A stretch of 64,000 nucleotides of DNA from Leeia oryzae DSM 17879 (lineage in GTDB: Bacteria > Pseudomonadota > Gammaproteobacteria > Burkholderiales > Leeiaceae): the NCBI RefSeq assembly GCF_000376945.1, contig NZ_AQXU01000020.1, positions 146,823-210,822 of the forward strand, written 5' to 3'. Shown here piece by piece: positions 44,592 to 54,345 of the stretch. The position numbers and the translations under genes are program-made. Every line of letters begins with the position of its first letter. Positions within the stretch are counted from its first letter, which is position 1. Below the pieces are notes generated by a model that saw only the letters and a list, made by a program, of their open reading frames with translations, made no database searches and was not told where the DNA came from.

Positions 44592-45512
44592 ATGAGTACA
44601 ACCCTGCCCCGCTTTGTCGCCGCTGGCGAAGCACTCACCGATATTATCCGCACTGGTGAAGACACCTGGGTCACCAAAACCGGTGGCGCCACCTGGAATG
44701 TGGCGCGCGTCATGGCCAAACTGGGGGTGCCCAGCGCCTTTGCCGGTGCTGTCAGCCGCGACATCTTTGGCCAGGCCTTGCGCCAGGCAACCGAAGACGC
44801 ACAGCTCGACATGCGTTTTTTACAGCAGCCGGACAAATCTCCGTTGCTCGCCATCGTGCATGAAACACAACCGCCCAAGTATTTCTTTATCGGGGATGAC
44901 AGTGCAGACCTGCACTTTGACCCCTCCCTGCTGCCAACGGGCTGGGAAGGTGCTGTGGAATGGGTACATTTCTGCGGGGTAAGCCTGGCAAGACAACCAC
45001 TGGCCGGCAAACTGGTGGCATTGGCAGAAAAGCTCAAGGCGGCCGGGGTCAAAATCAGTTATGACCCGAACTTCCGGGTGCTCATGGATGAACATTATGA
45101 TCCGATCCTGAACGCCATGACCCGACTTGCCGATATCGTCAAGGTGTCGGATGAGGATCTGGCGGGCTTGTTCCGCACGCACGATATTGACACCGCATTC
45201 GATACCCTGCGCAGCTGGAACCCGAACGCCGCCTTTCTGTACACCCGGGGAGAAGAAGGTGCTTCTATCCATATTGGCGAACAATCCTGGTCGGCCAAAC
45301 CGCCAAAAATTGAGGTTATCGATAGCGTAGGGGCCGGCGATGCCAGCATTGGCGGCTTTCTGTATAGCCTGATGTACCACACCGACCACACGTGGGCAGA
45401 ACACTTGCGATACTCGGTGGCTGCCGGCGCCGGTGCCTGCCTGTCAGCAGGGGCCAAGCCACCAAGCGTAGAACAAATTGAAGCGCTGTATCAGCAAACT
45501 ACGGCACTTTAA
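44592..45512 (+). CDS. PfkB-family sugar kinase, probable fructokinase
   Basis: 306-residue ribokinase-fold kinase. GGATWNVARVMAKLG near residue 32 and IDSVGAGDASIGGFLYSL near residue 244, with the catalytic aspartate, are the two PfkB signatures. Context (LacI regulator, mannose isomerase) suggests fructose as substrate, giving fructose 6-phosphate. The ATG at 44592 has AGGAA eight bases upstream and is preferred to the ATG at 44574. No sugar transporter is in the cluster. Confidence 0.88.
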   Translation: MSTTLPRFVAAGEALTDIIRTGEDTWVTKTGGATWNVARVMAKLGVPSAFAGAVSRDIFGQALRQATEDAQLDMRFLQQPDKSPLLAIVHETQPPKYFFIGDDSADLHFDPSLLPTGWEGAVEWVHFCGVSLARQPLAGKLVALAEKLKAAGVKISYDPNFRVLMDEHYDPILNAMTRLADIVKVSDEDLAGLFRTHDIDTAFDTLRSWNPNAAFLYTRGEEGASIHIGEQSWSAKPPKIEVIDSVGAGDASIGGFLYSLMYHTDHTWAEHLRYSVAAGAGACLSAGAKPPSVEQIEALYQQTTAL

Positions 45513-45626
45513 GCAGGCCTTGGGTGTAGGGGGATTGGGTAAGGGAATTTGGTGGATGGAGTAATGCGATATCCACCACCCCATCACCAAGCCATCCACA
45601 GATCACACGTCTTATCTTGGGGTCGG

Positions 45627-46127
45627 TCAGCCTAAGCCGTCCAGATACGCAGCCACCTCTGCCAACTGATGCTGGTTAAACACCACAATCCCATTGGCAA
45701 CCAATAATGCAGCAGTGACGCCCTGCCCGTCTCTTAATTGTCGCTGAAAGGTACCATCATAAATTTGCGCATTCCCGCAAGAAGGACTTTTGGCGGTCAG
45801 AATCGCAACAGCACATTCATGTCGCAACGCCAATTCAAGTGCCGTATGCGCGCCCTGTACAAATGCACCCGATACGTCCTCGTCTCCTTGGGTCGTCACC
45901 TTGGCCAGACCATGCAATACCTGCTGACCAGCCCCATGCCGGATTTCGGCTGCCGGACGTGGCACTGGCAAGCCGCCCGCCAGCTCCGGACACACCGGCA
46001 CCACTCGTCCCTCCGTTTGCCACTGCTGTAAATGCGTATCCAGAACTGACAGCGCCTTGCCGTCATAACGAACCGGCTGCCCTAACAGACAAGCACTGAC
46101 CAAGATTTTATGTGGTTTGCCCGGCAC
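45627..46127 (-). CDS. DUF523 family protein
   Basis: 166 residues. The opening ILVSACLLGQPVRYDGKAL, then PVCPELAGGLPVPRPAAEI and AILTAKSPSCGNAQIYDGTF, are the three cysteine-bearing signatures of DUF523. Related proteins (TudS) desulfurise thiouracil using a Fe-S cluster held by such cysteines; whether this one does is unknown. It follows the phosphofructokinase gene with a one-base gap, so the two are almost surely co-transcribed. Confidence 0.88.
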   Translation of the reverse strand: MPGKPHKILVSACLLGQPVRYDGKALSVLDTHLQQWQTEGRVVPVCPELAGGLPVPRPAAEIRHGAGQQVLHGLAKVTTQGDEDVSGAFVQGAHTALELALRHECAVAILTAKSPSCGNAQIYDGTFQRQLRDGQGVTAALLVANGIVVFNQHQLAEVAAYLDGLG

Positions 46128-46128
46128 G

Positions 46129-47226
46129 TCAGATATCCCCCAGGCACACGCCCAGTTGTCTGGCCATTTGCAATACAGGGTGATCTACCGGGATCACTTT
46201 TCGGGGCGCTAAAGCATCCGTAATCGGTACCGTGACCACCTCGGCGCCTTTCAGTGACACCATCACTCCGGTTTTGCCAGTACAGGCGCACGCCGCGGCC
46301 AACGTCCCGAAACGGATCGACAGCACCCGGTCAAAACTGGTGGGCGAACCGCCTCGCTGCAAATGCCCCAAGACGGTGACACGCGCCTCAAGCCCGGTAC
46401 GCGCCTCGATTTCTCTGGCGACAACACTGCCAATCCCGCCCAAGCGGACCGGGTCGGTCAGTCGCTCGTCCCGAATCAGAATCTGCTCACCCTTCCCGGG
46501 CAATTTGGCCCCTTCTGCCACACAGAGCAGCGAATAGCGCATGCCCTCTTCATGGCGGGCTTTCACCTTGTCACACACGGGCGCCCAGTCCCAGTCGACC
46601 TCCGGCAACAAGATCACATCGGCAGCCCCTGCCAGGCCACCCCACAAAGCAATCCAGCCTGCGCTCCGCCCCATGACTTCCACCACCATGACCCGGTGAT
46701 GTGACGATGCGGTTGTTGCCAGCTTGTCCAGCGCCTCGCACACTGCGGCAGTCGCCGTATCAAACCCGAACGTCTGGTCTGTGGCGGCCAGATCGTTATC
46801 AATGGTTTTAGGCACCCCTACAATCGGGATCCCCATCTCGGCAAATTTGCCGGCCAGCTGCATGGTACCGTCTCCACCCACCACAATCAGGCAATCCAGC
46901 CCCCAGGCGCGCGCATTGGCCAGCATCCGGTCAGCACAATTCACCAGAACGACACTGCCATCCGCTTGCGTCTGATGATAATGCCACGGGTCCCCTTTGT
47001 TGGACGTCCCCAGGATGGTGCCGCCATCCGGCAAAATCCCTTCCGTATTGGATAGGGTCAGCTCCCGCATCCGCCCTTCTACCAAGCCTTCGAAACCATC
47101 TTCAATCCCCAAGACCCTGGCACCATAGTGGCGTACCGCCGTCTGGACAACCGACCGGATGACCGCATTAAGACCGGGGCAGTCCCCCCCGCCCGTCAGA
47201 ATACCGATACAGGCTGGCTGATTCAT
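46129..47226 (-). CDS. pfkA: 6-phosphofructokinase, group III (Gly104/Lys124 type)
   Basis: 365 residues, longer than E. coli PfkA (320). ILTGGGDCPGLNAVIR opens the protein. GGDGT at 117-121 gives glycine at the position of E. coli G104, which favours ATP over pyrophosphate. PKTIDND at 139-145 gives lysine at the position of G124, as in the pyrophosphate-type and actinobacterial ATP enzymes. The catalytic aspartate is D143. This combination is known from group III phosphofructokinases, for which ATP use is usual; the phosphoryl donor needs testing. Confidence 0.9.
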   Translation of the reverse strand: MNQPACIGILTGGGDCPGLNAVIRSVVQTAVRHYGARVLGIEDGFEGLVEGRMRELTLSNTEGILPDGGTILGTSNKGDPWHYHQTQADGSVVLVNCADRMLANARAWGLDCLIVVGGDGTMQLAGKFAEMGIPIVGVPKTIDNDLAATDQTFGFDTATAAVCEALDKLATTASSHHRVMVVEVMGRSAGWIALWGGLAGAADVILLPEVDWDWAPVCDKVKARHEEGMRYSLLCVAEGAKLPGKGEQILIRDERLTDPVRLGGIGSVVAREIEARTGLEARVTVLGHLQRGGSPTSFDRVLSIRFGTLAAACACTGKTGVMVSLKGAEVVTVPITDALAPRKVIPVDHPVLQMARQLGVCLGDI

Positions 47227-47284
47227 ATGAAGCTCTCATTCACAAAGTAAATACCATGCCAATACGCTATCACTTACCGGATGG

Positions 47285-48094
47285 TTACACAAACACCATC
47301 GCCAGAATCACCACCCCCAGCAACCCGAGATAACCATACGCATGCCATTTATCCGGCAGCCTCGGTAAAAGCCGAATAGCCACTTGCATACCCAGACCTG
47401 CACTACACATGAGGATAATGGCGGCGGGCCAGTAGATAGCCCCGGCAATAAAGCCGCTCGACCCTGCTCGTCCTGCAGGGGCCATTTGCAGATATACCAT
47501 GCTACCGGCCATGGCAACAGGCAAACTGAGCAGGTTCGCCATGGCGGTTGCTTGCTGCATGGCATACCCCTGCCGGCGTAGCCACGGTGTTGTCATGACG
47601 CTTCCGCCCACCCCTAGCATGGCGGCGATACTCCCCACCGCCAGTCCAATCGGTAACTGCAGCCAACACGCGGCAAACAAACCCTCATTTTGCAATTCAC
47701 GCTTGCGATGCAAGAATCCCGGCCGGCATACGGCGTCCAGCCAGGAAAATGCCAGATACACCAGAAATGCCACCTTCAGGTAACGGGCGCTCAACTGCAT
47801 GCCAGCCCATGCGCCCAATGTGGCACCCAACGCAATCCAGACGAGTAACCTGACAGGTATGTTTGCCAGCTTGCCAGCACGCCATTGCACCCAGCTTGCC
47901 AGACTGGCGTTGCCACACATCACCAGCGTCGCGGTAGCGATGGCCAGATGCAAATATCCTGTCGTGGCGTCGCCGAGCAATAATGGCAAGACATACGCCA
48001 GCAACGGAACCAGTACAAATCCACCGCCAAACCCAAACAGAATGGACGTTATCCCCGTCAGCATCCCGCAAACCCATAACCCCAGCCACACCAT
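47285..48094 (-). CDS. TauE/SafE family permease (second copy)
   Basis: 269-residue membrane protein with about eight hydrophobic segments and the two TauE half motifs, ITSILFGFGGGFVLVPLLAYV and IAAMLGVGGSVMTTPWLRR. It differs clearly from the copy at 35.3 kb. Transport of an organosulfonate or another small anion is possible; the substrate is unknown. It is divergent from an AraC-type regulator 94 bases away, which probably controls it. The ATG at 48094 is preferred to a GTG at 48097. Confidence 0.85.
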   Translation of the reverse strand: MVWLGLWVCGMLTGITSILFGFGGGFVLVPLLAYVLPLLLGDATTGYLHLAIATATLVMCGNASLASWVQWRAGKLANIPVRLLVWIALGATLGAWAGMQLSARYLKVAFLVYLAFSWLDAVCRPGFLHRKRELQNEGLFAACWLQLPIGLAVGSIAAMLGVGGSVMTTPWLRRQGYAMQQATAMANLLSLPVAMAGSMVYLQMAPAGRAGSSGFIAGAIYWPAAIILMCSAGLGMQVAIRLLPRLPDKWHAYGYLGLLGVVILAMVFV

Positions 48095-48188
48095 CACTCA
48101 CCCCTGCCTCAAGCAAAAGCACAGCTTAATGGCTTGTGGGTCGTCACTCTTGCTACAATAAGCCAATCAATGATTTAAAAGTGCCAAT

Positions 48189-48977
48189 ATGGAACAAGTC
48201 CTCGCCAGTGACTGGGAACATATTCCAGAAGATGTGCTGGCCATAGAAAACCGCTACCCCCAAGGGCATCAACTGTCCCTGCACCAGCATCTCAGACATC
48301 AGCTTTTATTTGCAGCTCACGGCATGATGAAGGTCATAACGGCCGATGGAAGCTGGATTGTTCCGCCGCACCGTGCGGTCTGGATTCCTGCCGGGACACA
48401 ACACGCTGTCAGCATGCTAACCGCAGTCACGACCTGCAGCCTGTACATACGGCCTGATGCGCAGCCGCTTATGCCTGCCCGCTGCACGGTCATTGACGTG
48501 AGTCAGTTACTACATCAACTGTTGATTGAAGCACCCAGGCTCCGGCAAGATTACACGCACCATATCCGTGAAACCCATTTGATGGGGCTGCTGCTGGCAG
48601 AACTGCCACGCATGCCACACGCAGACCTGAACTTGCCGCTACCAGCCAACTACCCGGCCATGTCAGAACTCTGCCTGCAATTCATACAGCAACCGGACAT
48701 TCATCAACCCATGTCCGTCTGGTATACCCGGCTCAATCTCAGCCGACGGACATTCTGCCGCCACTTCCGGCAGCACACAGGCATCGGGTTTCAGCAATGG
48801 ATACAGCAAGCATGCGTGTTATCTGCGCTGCCGCGCTTGATCAATGGAGAAGCCATTACAAGGATTGCATTGGATTTGGGGTTTGAGCACCCCGGCGCGT
48901 TCACCACCATGTTCCGACGGCTAACTGGCTACGCGCCGAGCGTGTATCTGCGGTGGCAACGGAACACAGCCGATTAA
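48189..48977 (+). CDS. AraC-family regulator with N-terminal cupin
   Basis: 262 residues: a cupin-like ligand domain (about 20-95, HQHLRHQLLFAAHGMMKVITADG and PPHRAVWIPAGTQHAV) and a C-terminal AraC double HTH (LNLSRRTFCRHFRQHTGIGFQQWIQQACVLSALPRL and ALDLGFEHPGAFTTMFRRLTGYAPSVYL). It resembles regulators that control a divergent exporter, here the TauE permease gene. Effector unknown. Confidence 0.92.
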   Translation: MEQVLASDWEHIPEDVLAIENRYPQGHQLSLHQHLRHQLLFAAHGMMKVITADGSWIVPPHRAVWIPAGTQHAVSMLTAVTTCSLYIRPDAQPLMPARCTVIDVSQLLHQLLIEAPRLRQDYTHHIRETHLMGLLLAELPRMPHADLNLPLPANYPAMSELCLQFIQQPDIHQPMSVWYTRLNLSRRTFCRHFRQHTGIGFQQWIQQACVLSALPRLINGEAITRIALDLGFEHPGAFTTMFRRLTGYAPSVYLRWQRNTAD

Positions 48978-48984
48978 GCTGGCA

Positions 48985-49530
48985 TCAGGCGGATTGGGAT
49001 GGACTCAGGATATCGGCAAGGGCATGGCACAATTTGGCGGCGCCATCCTGCACCAGCAAGGGAAATGGCAGGTTATGCTTTTGGTTGATCAGTTGCAGCA
49101 CACCAACCAGTTGCTGGTCAGACGGACGAAGGATCGGACAAGCCAATACCTGCCGGGTCTGGTAGCCGGTTTGCTGATCGATCTCGGCACGGAACTGCAA
49201 ATCCGGGCTATAGCGCGCCAATTCTGCGGCATCATAGGCATTGGCAATATTCAGGCTTTGCCGATGCAGGGCGCAGTAACCGGCAATGCTCTGTTCAGAA
49301 ACCGGCAAGGAGATTTCCAGAGCGTCGTTCAGACCGGTTTTGACGGTGGCGATAATCGAGTCCTGATCAGCAGACAGCACATACACCGTCAGGCGATCGG
49401 CCCCCAACAAGGGGCAGGCACGCTCAGCCAAGAGCGGCAACAACGCATCGCCACCTTTAAGCTGCCGGAGTTCCCGGACAAGCGATTGCAATTGTTCCTG
49501 AAAAACTGCGGGGGCATGCTGTTCCATCAT
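48985..49530 (-). CDS. GAF domain protein
   Basis: 181 residues containing a single GAF domain (about 30-170; LLGADRLTVYVLSADQDSIIATV, SIAGYCALHRQSLNIANAYD, VLACPILRPSDQQLVGVLQLINQ). There is no output domain, so it could act by binding a partner or hold a small ligand. It is preceded by an AGGAG ribosome site; an ATG directly follows the first one. queF lies upstream on the same strand, 65 bases away. Confidence 0.85.
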   Translation of the reverse strand: MMEQHAPAVFQEQLQSLVRELRQLKGGDALLPLLAERACPLLGADRLTVYVLSADQDSIIATVKTGLNDALEISLPVSEQSIAGYCALHRQSLNIANAYDAAELARYSPDLQFRAEIDQQTGYQTRQVLACPILRPSDQQLVGVLQLINQKHNLPFPLLVQDGAAKLCHALADILSPSQSA

Positions 49531-49595
49531 CTCGTCTCCTGTTTGATGCCTGTACCTGCATCACCACCATGCAGATATGCTAACAGAATAGTGAC

Positions 49596-50465
49596 TTATT
49601 GTCTGGCTGTGCGCGTATTTTCCGGTAGCCCTTGCGGGAAATTGGTCCGGAACGGGTTGATATCCAGACCGCCGCGTCGGGTATAGCGGGCGTAAACCGA
49701 CAGCTTGATTGGTTTGCATTGGCGCATGATGTCGGTAAAAATCCGTTCCACGCACTGTTCATGAAACTCGTTATGCTGGCGGAAGCCGATCAGATAGCGC
49801 AGCAAGCCTTCATGGTTGATCTGCTGGCCGACATAATGAATCTGCACGCTCCCCCAGTCAGGCTGGCCAGTCACCAGGCAGTTGGATTTGAGCAAATTGG
49901 ATACCAGCGTTTCTTCCACCGGGGCTTCGCCATCTTCCTCTGCCGATAGTTGCAAACCGAGCAAGTCCGGATTGGGTGAATACTGGTCCACCTCGATATC
50001 CAGTACGTCAATCAGGTGCCCCTGTAGCTCCGCCAGTTTCTGCCCCTCAAACCGGTCTACCCCCAGAATCTGCACCCCGACCGACGCACCGGCCGCTTGT
50101 GACAAATCCTTCACCAGCAACTCTCGCAAGGCAGTCACACTGTCCAGCCGTGTCTGGTTAAAACTGTTGAGATACAGTTTGAAGGATTTGGATTCGATGA
50201 GGTTAGGCGAATCGGCCGGAATGGTGAATACGGCCAGCGCCACCTGCGGTTTACCTTTGCTGTTCAGCCAGGAAAGCTCGTAACCGTTCCAGATATCCAC
50301 CCCCATGAAAGGCAGTTTGCCCGCGGCAACGCCAATCTCGTCACGCTTTTGCTGACGCGGAATAGGAAACAGCAGCGACGGGTTGTAATGGTCGCAGTAA
50401 GTAACGGCTTTGCCGAGCGGAGAAGCTTCAGGAATCTGCGAAGGTGTATCGATATTGGATGACAT
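49596..50465 (-). CDS. queF: NADPH-dependent 7-cyano-7-deazaguanine reductase QueF
   Basis: 289-residue, two-domain (YqfO-unrelated, E. coli-type) QueF. The NADPH-binding QueF motif is [16 protein letters not shown] near residue 91, and the catalytic cysteine C196 is in [13 protein letters not shown]. It reduces the nitrile preQ0 to the amine preQ1 for queuosine in tRNA. No preQ1 riboswitch-like structure was recognised in its 260-base upstream region. Confidence 0.95.
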   Translation of the reverse strand: MSSNIDTPSQIPEASPLGKAVTYCDHYNPSLLFPIPRQQKRDEIGVAAGKLPFMGVDIWNGYELSWLNSKGKPQVALAVFTIPADSPNLIESKSFKLYLNSFNQTRLDSVTALRELLVKDLSQAAGASVGVQILGVDRFEGQKLAELQGHLIDVLDIEVDQYSPNPDLLGLQLSAEEDGEAPVEETLVSNLLKSNCLVTGQPDWGSVQIHYVGQQINHEGLLRYLIGFRQHNEFHEQCVERIFTDIMRQCKPIKLSVYARYTRRGGLDINPFRTNFPQGLPENTRTARQ

Positions 50466-50597
50466 GAGATGGTTACCACAAGAAAACGTCTATATGACAG
50501 ATGCTAACACACAAGGCTGCGTGATTCATCCGGTCAGCACGTTCTCTTGCCGCCAGCGTCCACCGAATGGACACAGGCAACCAGCAGGGTAACACCT

Positions 50598-50694
50598 GAA
50601 AAAAACAGGCGAATGTGCACCCCCATGGCACCATTCGCCTACGGGACAACACCCTCCCCAAAAACGGAAAGGCTGACAGCGGATATCGTCAGCC
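50598..50694 (-). terminator. Tandem terminators after pgi
   Basis: Two hairpins read on the minus strand: GGCTGAC/GTCAGCC (50671-50694) followed by a T-rich stretch, then AGGCGAATG/CATTCGCCT (50607-50640) followed by seven T. They end the zwf-pgl-glk-hexR-pgi transcript. The rest of the 266-base gap to queF holds no gene. Confidence 0.75.
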
Positions 50695-50731
50695 CCCCGA
50701 AAGCGGCGCTCCGGTTAACGTCTTGTAAAAA

Positions 50732-52387
50732 TCACGCTTTGCCGGATTTGGTAAACCGTCGATAGTATTCGATCAGCTTACGTGTAGAGCAGTCATGTTC
50801 AGAGACATCACTCCCCTCCATCAATTGGACATGGATTTTCTTGGCAAGTTGCTTGCCGAGCTCCACCCCCCATTGGTCGAAAGAGTTGATACCCCAAATT
50901 GTACCTTGGACGAAGATTTTATGCTCGTACAAGGCAATCAGCGCACCCAGATTTCTTGCATCCAGGGTCGACAGCAAGATGGTATTGGTTGGCCGGTTAC
51001 CGTCAAAGACCCGGTGCGGGATCATTTGTTCCAGCTCTTCGCCGTGCAGCCCCTGCGCCACCAGTTCTTCGCGAACCTCTTCGGCGGTCTTGCCTTGCAT
51101 GAAGGCCTGCGCCTGGGCAAAGACGTTGGACAACAGAATGTCATGGTGGCCAGGCATGGAGTGCCGGCTGTCAATCGAACAAATCAGGTCGATTGGGGAA
51201 ATATGCGTCCCTTGGTGCAACAACTGGTAGTAGGCATGCTGGCCGTTGATACCGGTTTCACCCCAGATAATCGGTGCCGTTTCATGGTCTACCCGTTCAC
51301 CATCCCGGTTGACCTGCTTGCCGTTCGATTCCATGTCCAGCTGTTGCACATAGGACGGGAAGCGATGCAGATACTGGTCGTACGGGGCAATCACGTGCGA
51401 GCCACCACCATAGAAGTTCATGTACCAGATACCCAACAAGCCTAGCAGCACCGGCATGTTCTTTTCCAGCGGCGCGTTGCGGAAATGCTGATCCATCAGA
51501 TGGGCGCCGTTGAGCAGCTCGTAGAAATGGTCACGCCCCAGCGCCAGCACAATCGGCAAGCCGATGGATGACCAGACCGAGAAACGTCCGCCCACCCAGT
51601 CCCAGAATTCGAACATGTTTTGCGGGTCAATCCCGAAGTCGACGACTTTCTGGCGGTTGGTAGACACGGCGACAAAATGCTTGGCAATCGCCTTTTCATC
51701 CTTGGCTGCGGCCAGAAACCATTCGCGCGCCGTCTTGGCATTGGTCAGGGTTTCCTGGGTGGTAAAGGTTTTGGATTCGATCACGAACAGCGTGGTGGCC
51801 GGATGCACTTCTTTGAGCGTTTCGGCAATCTGGCTGCCATCCACGTTAGACACAAAGTGCATGTGCATGCGTGGATGGGCATACGGTTTCAGGGCTTCGT
51901 ACACCATCTGCGGCCCGAGGTCTGAACCGCCAATCCCAATCGATACGACATCGGTAATCGGCTGCCCGGTATAGCCCAGCCAGTCACCCGCACGGACGCT
52001 GTGCGCAAAGGCACACATGCGGTCCAGCACGGCGTTCACCTTGGGCATGATGTTTTCGCCATCGACCAGGATCGGGCTGTTGGTCCGGTTCCGAAGCGCC
52101 ACATGCAGCACGGCACGCTTTTCGGTAAAGTTGATTTTCTCGCCATTGAACATGGCGGCAATGCGTTCGCTCATGCCACGCTCTTCGGCCAGCTTCACCA
52201 GCAATTGCATGGTCTCTGGCAGAATGCGGTTCTTCGAATAATCCAGCAGAATCCCGCCCACTTGTAGCGAAAACTTGTCAAAACGTGCTTCGTCCTCGCG
52301 GAACAGGTCACGCATGTGTAAATGACTCTGTTCCCGGAAATGGGCCCATAGAGCTTGCCATGATTGGGTTTCTGTTAATTTGGACAT
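50732..52387 (-). CDS. pgi: Glucose-6-phosphate isomerase
   Basis: 551-residue phosphoglucose isomerase interconverting glucose 6-phosphate and fructose 6-phosphate. Signatures: [33 protein letters not shown], and [17 protein letters not shown] with the C-terminal lysine. It is the last gene of the Entner-Doudoroff operon, starting two bases after the hexR stop codon. Its place here connects the fructose 6-phosphate pool to Zwf. Confidence 0.97.
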   Translation of the reverse strand: MSKLTETQSWQALWAHFREQSHLHMRDLFREDEARFDKFSLQVGGILLDYSKNRILPETMQLLVKLAEERGMSERIAAMFNGEKINFTEKRAVLHVALRNRTNSPILVDGENIMPKVNAVLDRMCAFAHSVRAGDWLGYTGQPITDVVSIGIGGSDLGPQMVYEALKPYAHPRMHMHFVSNVDGSQIAETLKEVHPATTLFVIESKTFTTQETLTNAKTAREWFLAAAKDEKAIAKHFVAVSTNRQKVVDFGIDPQNMFEFWDWVGGRFSVWSSIGLPIVLALGRDHFYELLNGAHLMDQHFRNAPLEKNMPVLLGLLGIWYMNFYGGGSHVIAPYDQYLHRFPSYVQQLDMESNGKQVNRDGERVDHETAPIIWGETGINGQHAYYQLLHQGTHISPIDLICSIDSRHSMPGHHDILLSNVFAQAQAFMQGKTAEEVREELVAQGLHGEELEQMIPHRVFDGNRPTNTILLSTLDARNLGALIALYEHKIFVQGTIWGINSFDQWGVELGKQLAKKIHVQLMEGSDVSEHDCSTRKLIEYYRRFTKSGKA

Positions 52388-52389
52388 GA

Positions 52390-53238
52390 TCAGACGTCTT
52401 CCCCGTTTTTCACCCGTTTTTCTTTCAGGCTACGTTTTGCTTTTTCCAGTTGAAGAATGGCTTGTGGCCCACGCTTGAGCGCGACCCCCACCGCTAGCAC
52501 ATCAATAATGACCAGCTGAACCAGACGGGACAGCATGGGTGCATATACTTCGACGTCTTCCTGTGCATCTGCGCCAAGGGTGACCGTGGCCAGTTTCGCT
52601 AGGGGGGTTCCGGAAGGCGTAATCGCAATCACACTGGCGCCAACAGAGAGCGCCATTTGAACAGAATGAAGAATATCGGTAGAACGGCCGCTGGCAGACA
52701 CCACCACCACCACATCGCCTTCGCTTAGCACCGCTGCCGCCATACGATGGACGTGCGGGTCAGAATAAGCAACGGTCGGTACGCCGTAGCGGAAAAACTT
52801 GTGCTGGGCATCCTGGGCAATAATGCCGGAATTACCCTGCCCATAAAATTCGATCCGTTTGGCATCCGACAATAAGGCAATCGCCTGTTGCAGCGCCTGT
52901 GCAGACAAATCGTTACGACATTTGAGTAGCGCAGAAATCGTGTTATCAAATACCTTGGCAGACAAATCGGACACCGAGTCATCGCGTGTCACGCTGCTGT
53001 GTACAAACGGCACGCCACTGGCCAGGCTATTGGCCAGCCGGCGTTTAAAATCTGACAAGCCGTCACACCCCAGGCTCCGACAAAAACGGATCACGGTGGG
53101 CTGGCTGACTTGGGCCACACGCGCAATCTCGGCCACCGGTGCTTCGACAGCCCATCTTGGCTGGTCCAGCACTTGTTGTGCCACCAGGCGTTCTGCCTTG
53201 GGCAGATTATTTAGCTGATGGTTGATCCGGTTAAGCAC
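52390..53238 (-). CDS. hexR: HexR, RpiR-type regulator of the Entner-Doudoroff pathway
   Basis: 282 residues: N-terminal RpiR HTH ([52 protein letters not shown]) and a C-terminal SIS domain with [20 protein letters not shown], which in HexR binds KDPG and releases the repressor. The GTG at 53238 is chosen for the AGGGAG eight bases upstream; the frame extends further without a ribosome site. It is inside the operon it most likely regulates. Confidence 0.95.
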   Translation of the reverse strand: MLNRINHQLNNLPKAERLVAQQVLDQPRWAVEAPVAEIARVAQVSQPTVIRFCRSLGCDGLSDFKRRLANSLASGVPFVHSSVTRDDSVSDLSAKVFDNTISALLKCRNDLSAQALQQAIALLSDAKRIEFYGQGNSGIIAQDAQHKFFRYGVPTVAYSDPHVHRMAAAVLSEGDVVVVVSASGRSTDILHSVQMALSVGASVIAITPSGTPLAKLATVTLGADAQEDVEVYAPMLSRLVQLVIIDVLAVGVALKRGPQAILQLEKAKRSLKEKRVKNGEDV

Positions 53239-53313
53239 AGCGTTCTCCCTTATTTGTTGTGTGACGAGTACCCGTTTCCTGCACGACAACCGCGGGTTAT
53301 CCTGGTCTCGCCC

Positions 53314-54345
53314 TTATTGCTCTCGCACAAATTGCTGAAGTGCGGCAACCGCACCCGTAAAGGCCGGATATTTAGCATGAATTACAAATGCAGGTACAGC
53401 TTTTAAGTATTCGGAGAAGCGGCCTTTTGCCTCAAAGCGGGCACGAAATGGCGATTTGGCAAAATAATCTCCCAGTCTGGGCACGACCCCACCACCAATA
53501 AAGCAACCGCCCCGCGCGCCTAGCGTCAACGTCAGGTTGGCTGCAGCCGTCCCCAACATGGCGCAGAAGAGATCAATCGTTTCCCGGCACTGTACATCGG
53601 CACCCGATACCCCCAGCGTCGAAATATCCGCAGGGCTGTAGTTCAAATGCGGTACACCATCCAGATGACACACGGCTTCATAGATCAGCGTCAGGCCCAT
53701 TGGCTCTTCACCACCACCGCCACACAGGAAACGCTCTGTCGACACATGCGGCTCATGTCCACCCAGCCGGGTTTGCGCAAAGTCCATGATGGCTCGCTCC
53801 CGCTCGTTAAAGGGCGAGAATGTGGCGTGCCCGCCTTCGCCGGACAAAGCCACCCAGCCGCCGTGGCCATTAGGCACCAGGCCTGATACACCCAAGCCCG
53901 TACCTGCGCCCAGCAGCGCAATGGCGGTGTCCGGGACTTTGTCTCCGCCACCCACCTGCACGGTTTCTTCCTTGCTCAAGTGTGGCAAGGCCAGCGCGAG
54001 TGCCGAAAAGTCATTCAGCATCAATAATTTCTTCAGACCCAGCTCTGCCTGCAAACCGGAAATCGAAAACCGCCAGCTGTGATTGGTCATCTGTACCAGA
54101 TCACCGGCAATCGGGTTGGCAATGCCAAACGCCGCATAGTCCGGACGGTCTGCCGGTGCCGCCATACCGACTTGCTGCAGATAGGCCTCTGCGGCGTCGC
54201 GCAAGGTCGGATAATCACGGGTCGGCAACACCTGCTCCTCGCGGAAAGTATCGGGCGCAGCTGTCAGATCGTGGTCAAACAAGGCAAACCGGGCATTGGT
54301 CCCGCCAATGTCCGCAATCAGCCAGGGTTTCTGTTTACCGGGCAT
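53314..54345 (-). CDS. glk: Glucokinase
   Basis: 343-residue hexokinase-family glucokinase (E. coli Glk type). ATP-binding DIGGTNARFALFDHD opens the protein; LLGAGTGLGVSGLV, LSGEGGHATFSP and GGCFIGGGVVPRLG follow. It phosphorylates glucose for Zwf. The start at 54345 has GGAGG upstream and overlaps the pgl stop by 11 bases, so translation is probably coupled; the longer frame to 54384 lies inside pgl. Confidence 0.96.
   Translation of the reverse strand: MPGKQKPWLIADIGGTNARFALFDHDLTAAPDTFREEQVLPTRDYPTLRDAAEAYLQQVGMAAPADRPDYAAFGIANPIAGDLVQMTNHSWRFSISGLQAELGLKKLLMLNDFSALALALPHLSKEETVQVGGGDKVPDTAIALLGAGTGLGVSGLVPNGHGGWVALSGEGGHATFSPFNERERAIMDFAQTRLGGHEPHVSTERFLCGGGGEEPMGLTLIYEAVCHLDGVPHLNYSPADISTLGVSGADVQCRETIDLFCAMLGTAAANLTLTLGARGGCFIGGGVVPRLGDYFAKSPFRARFEAKGRFSEYLKAVPAFVIHAKYPAFTGAVAALQQFVREQ

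Noticed and set aside
50466..50731. preQ1 riboswitch upstream of queF
   Set aside because: The gap was examined for the small preQ1 aptamer because queF is a usual target, but only the pgi terminators were found.
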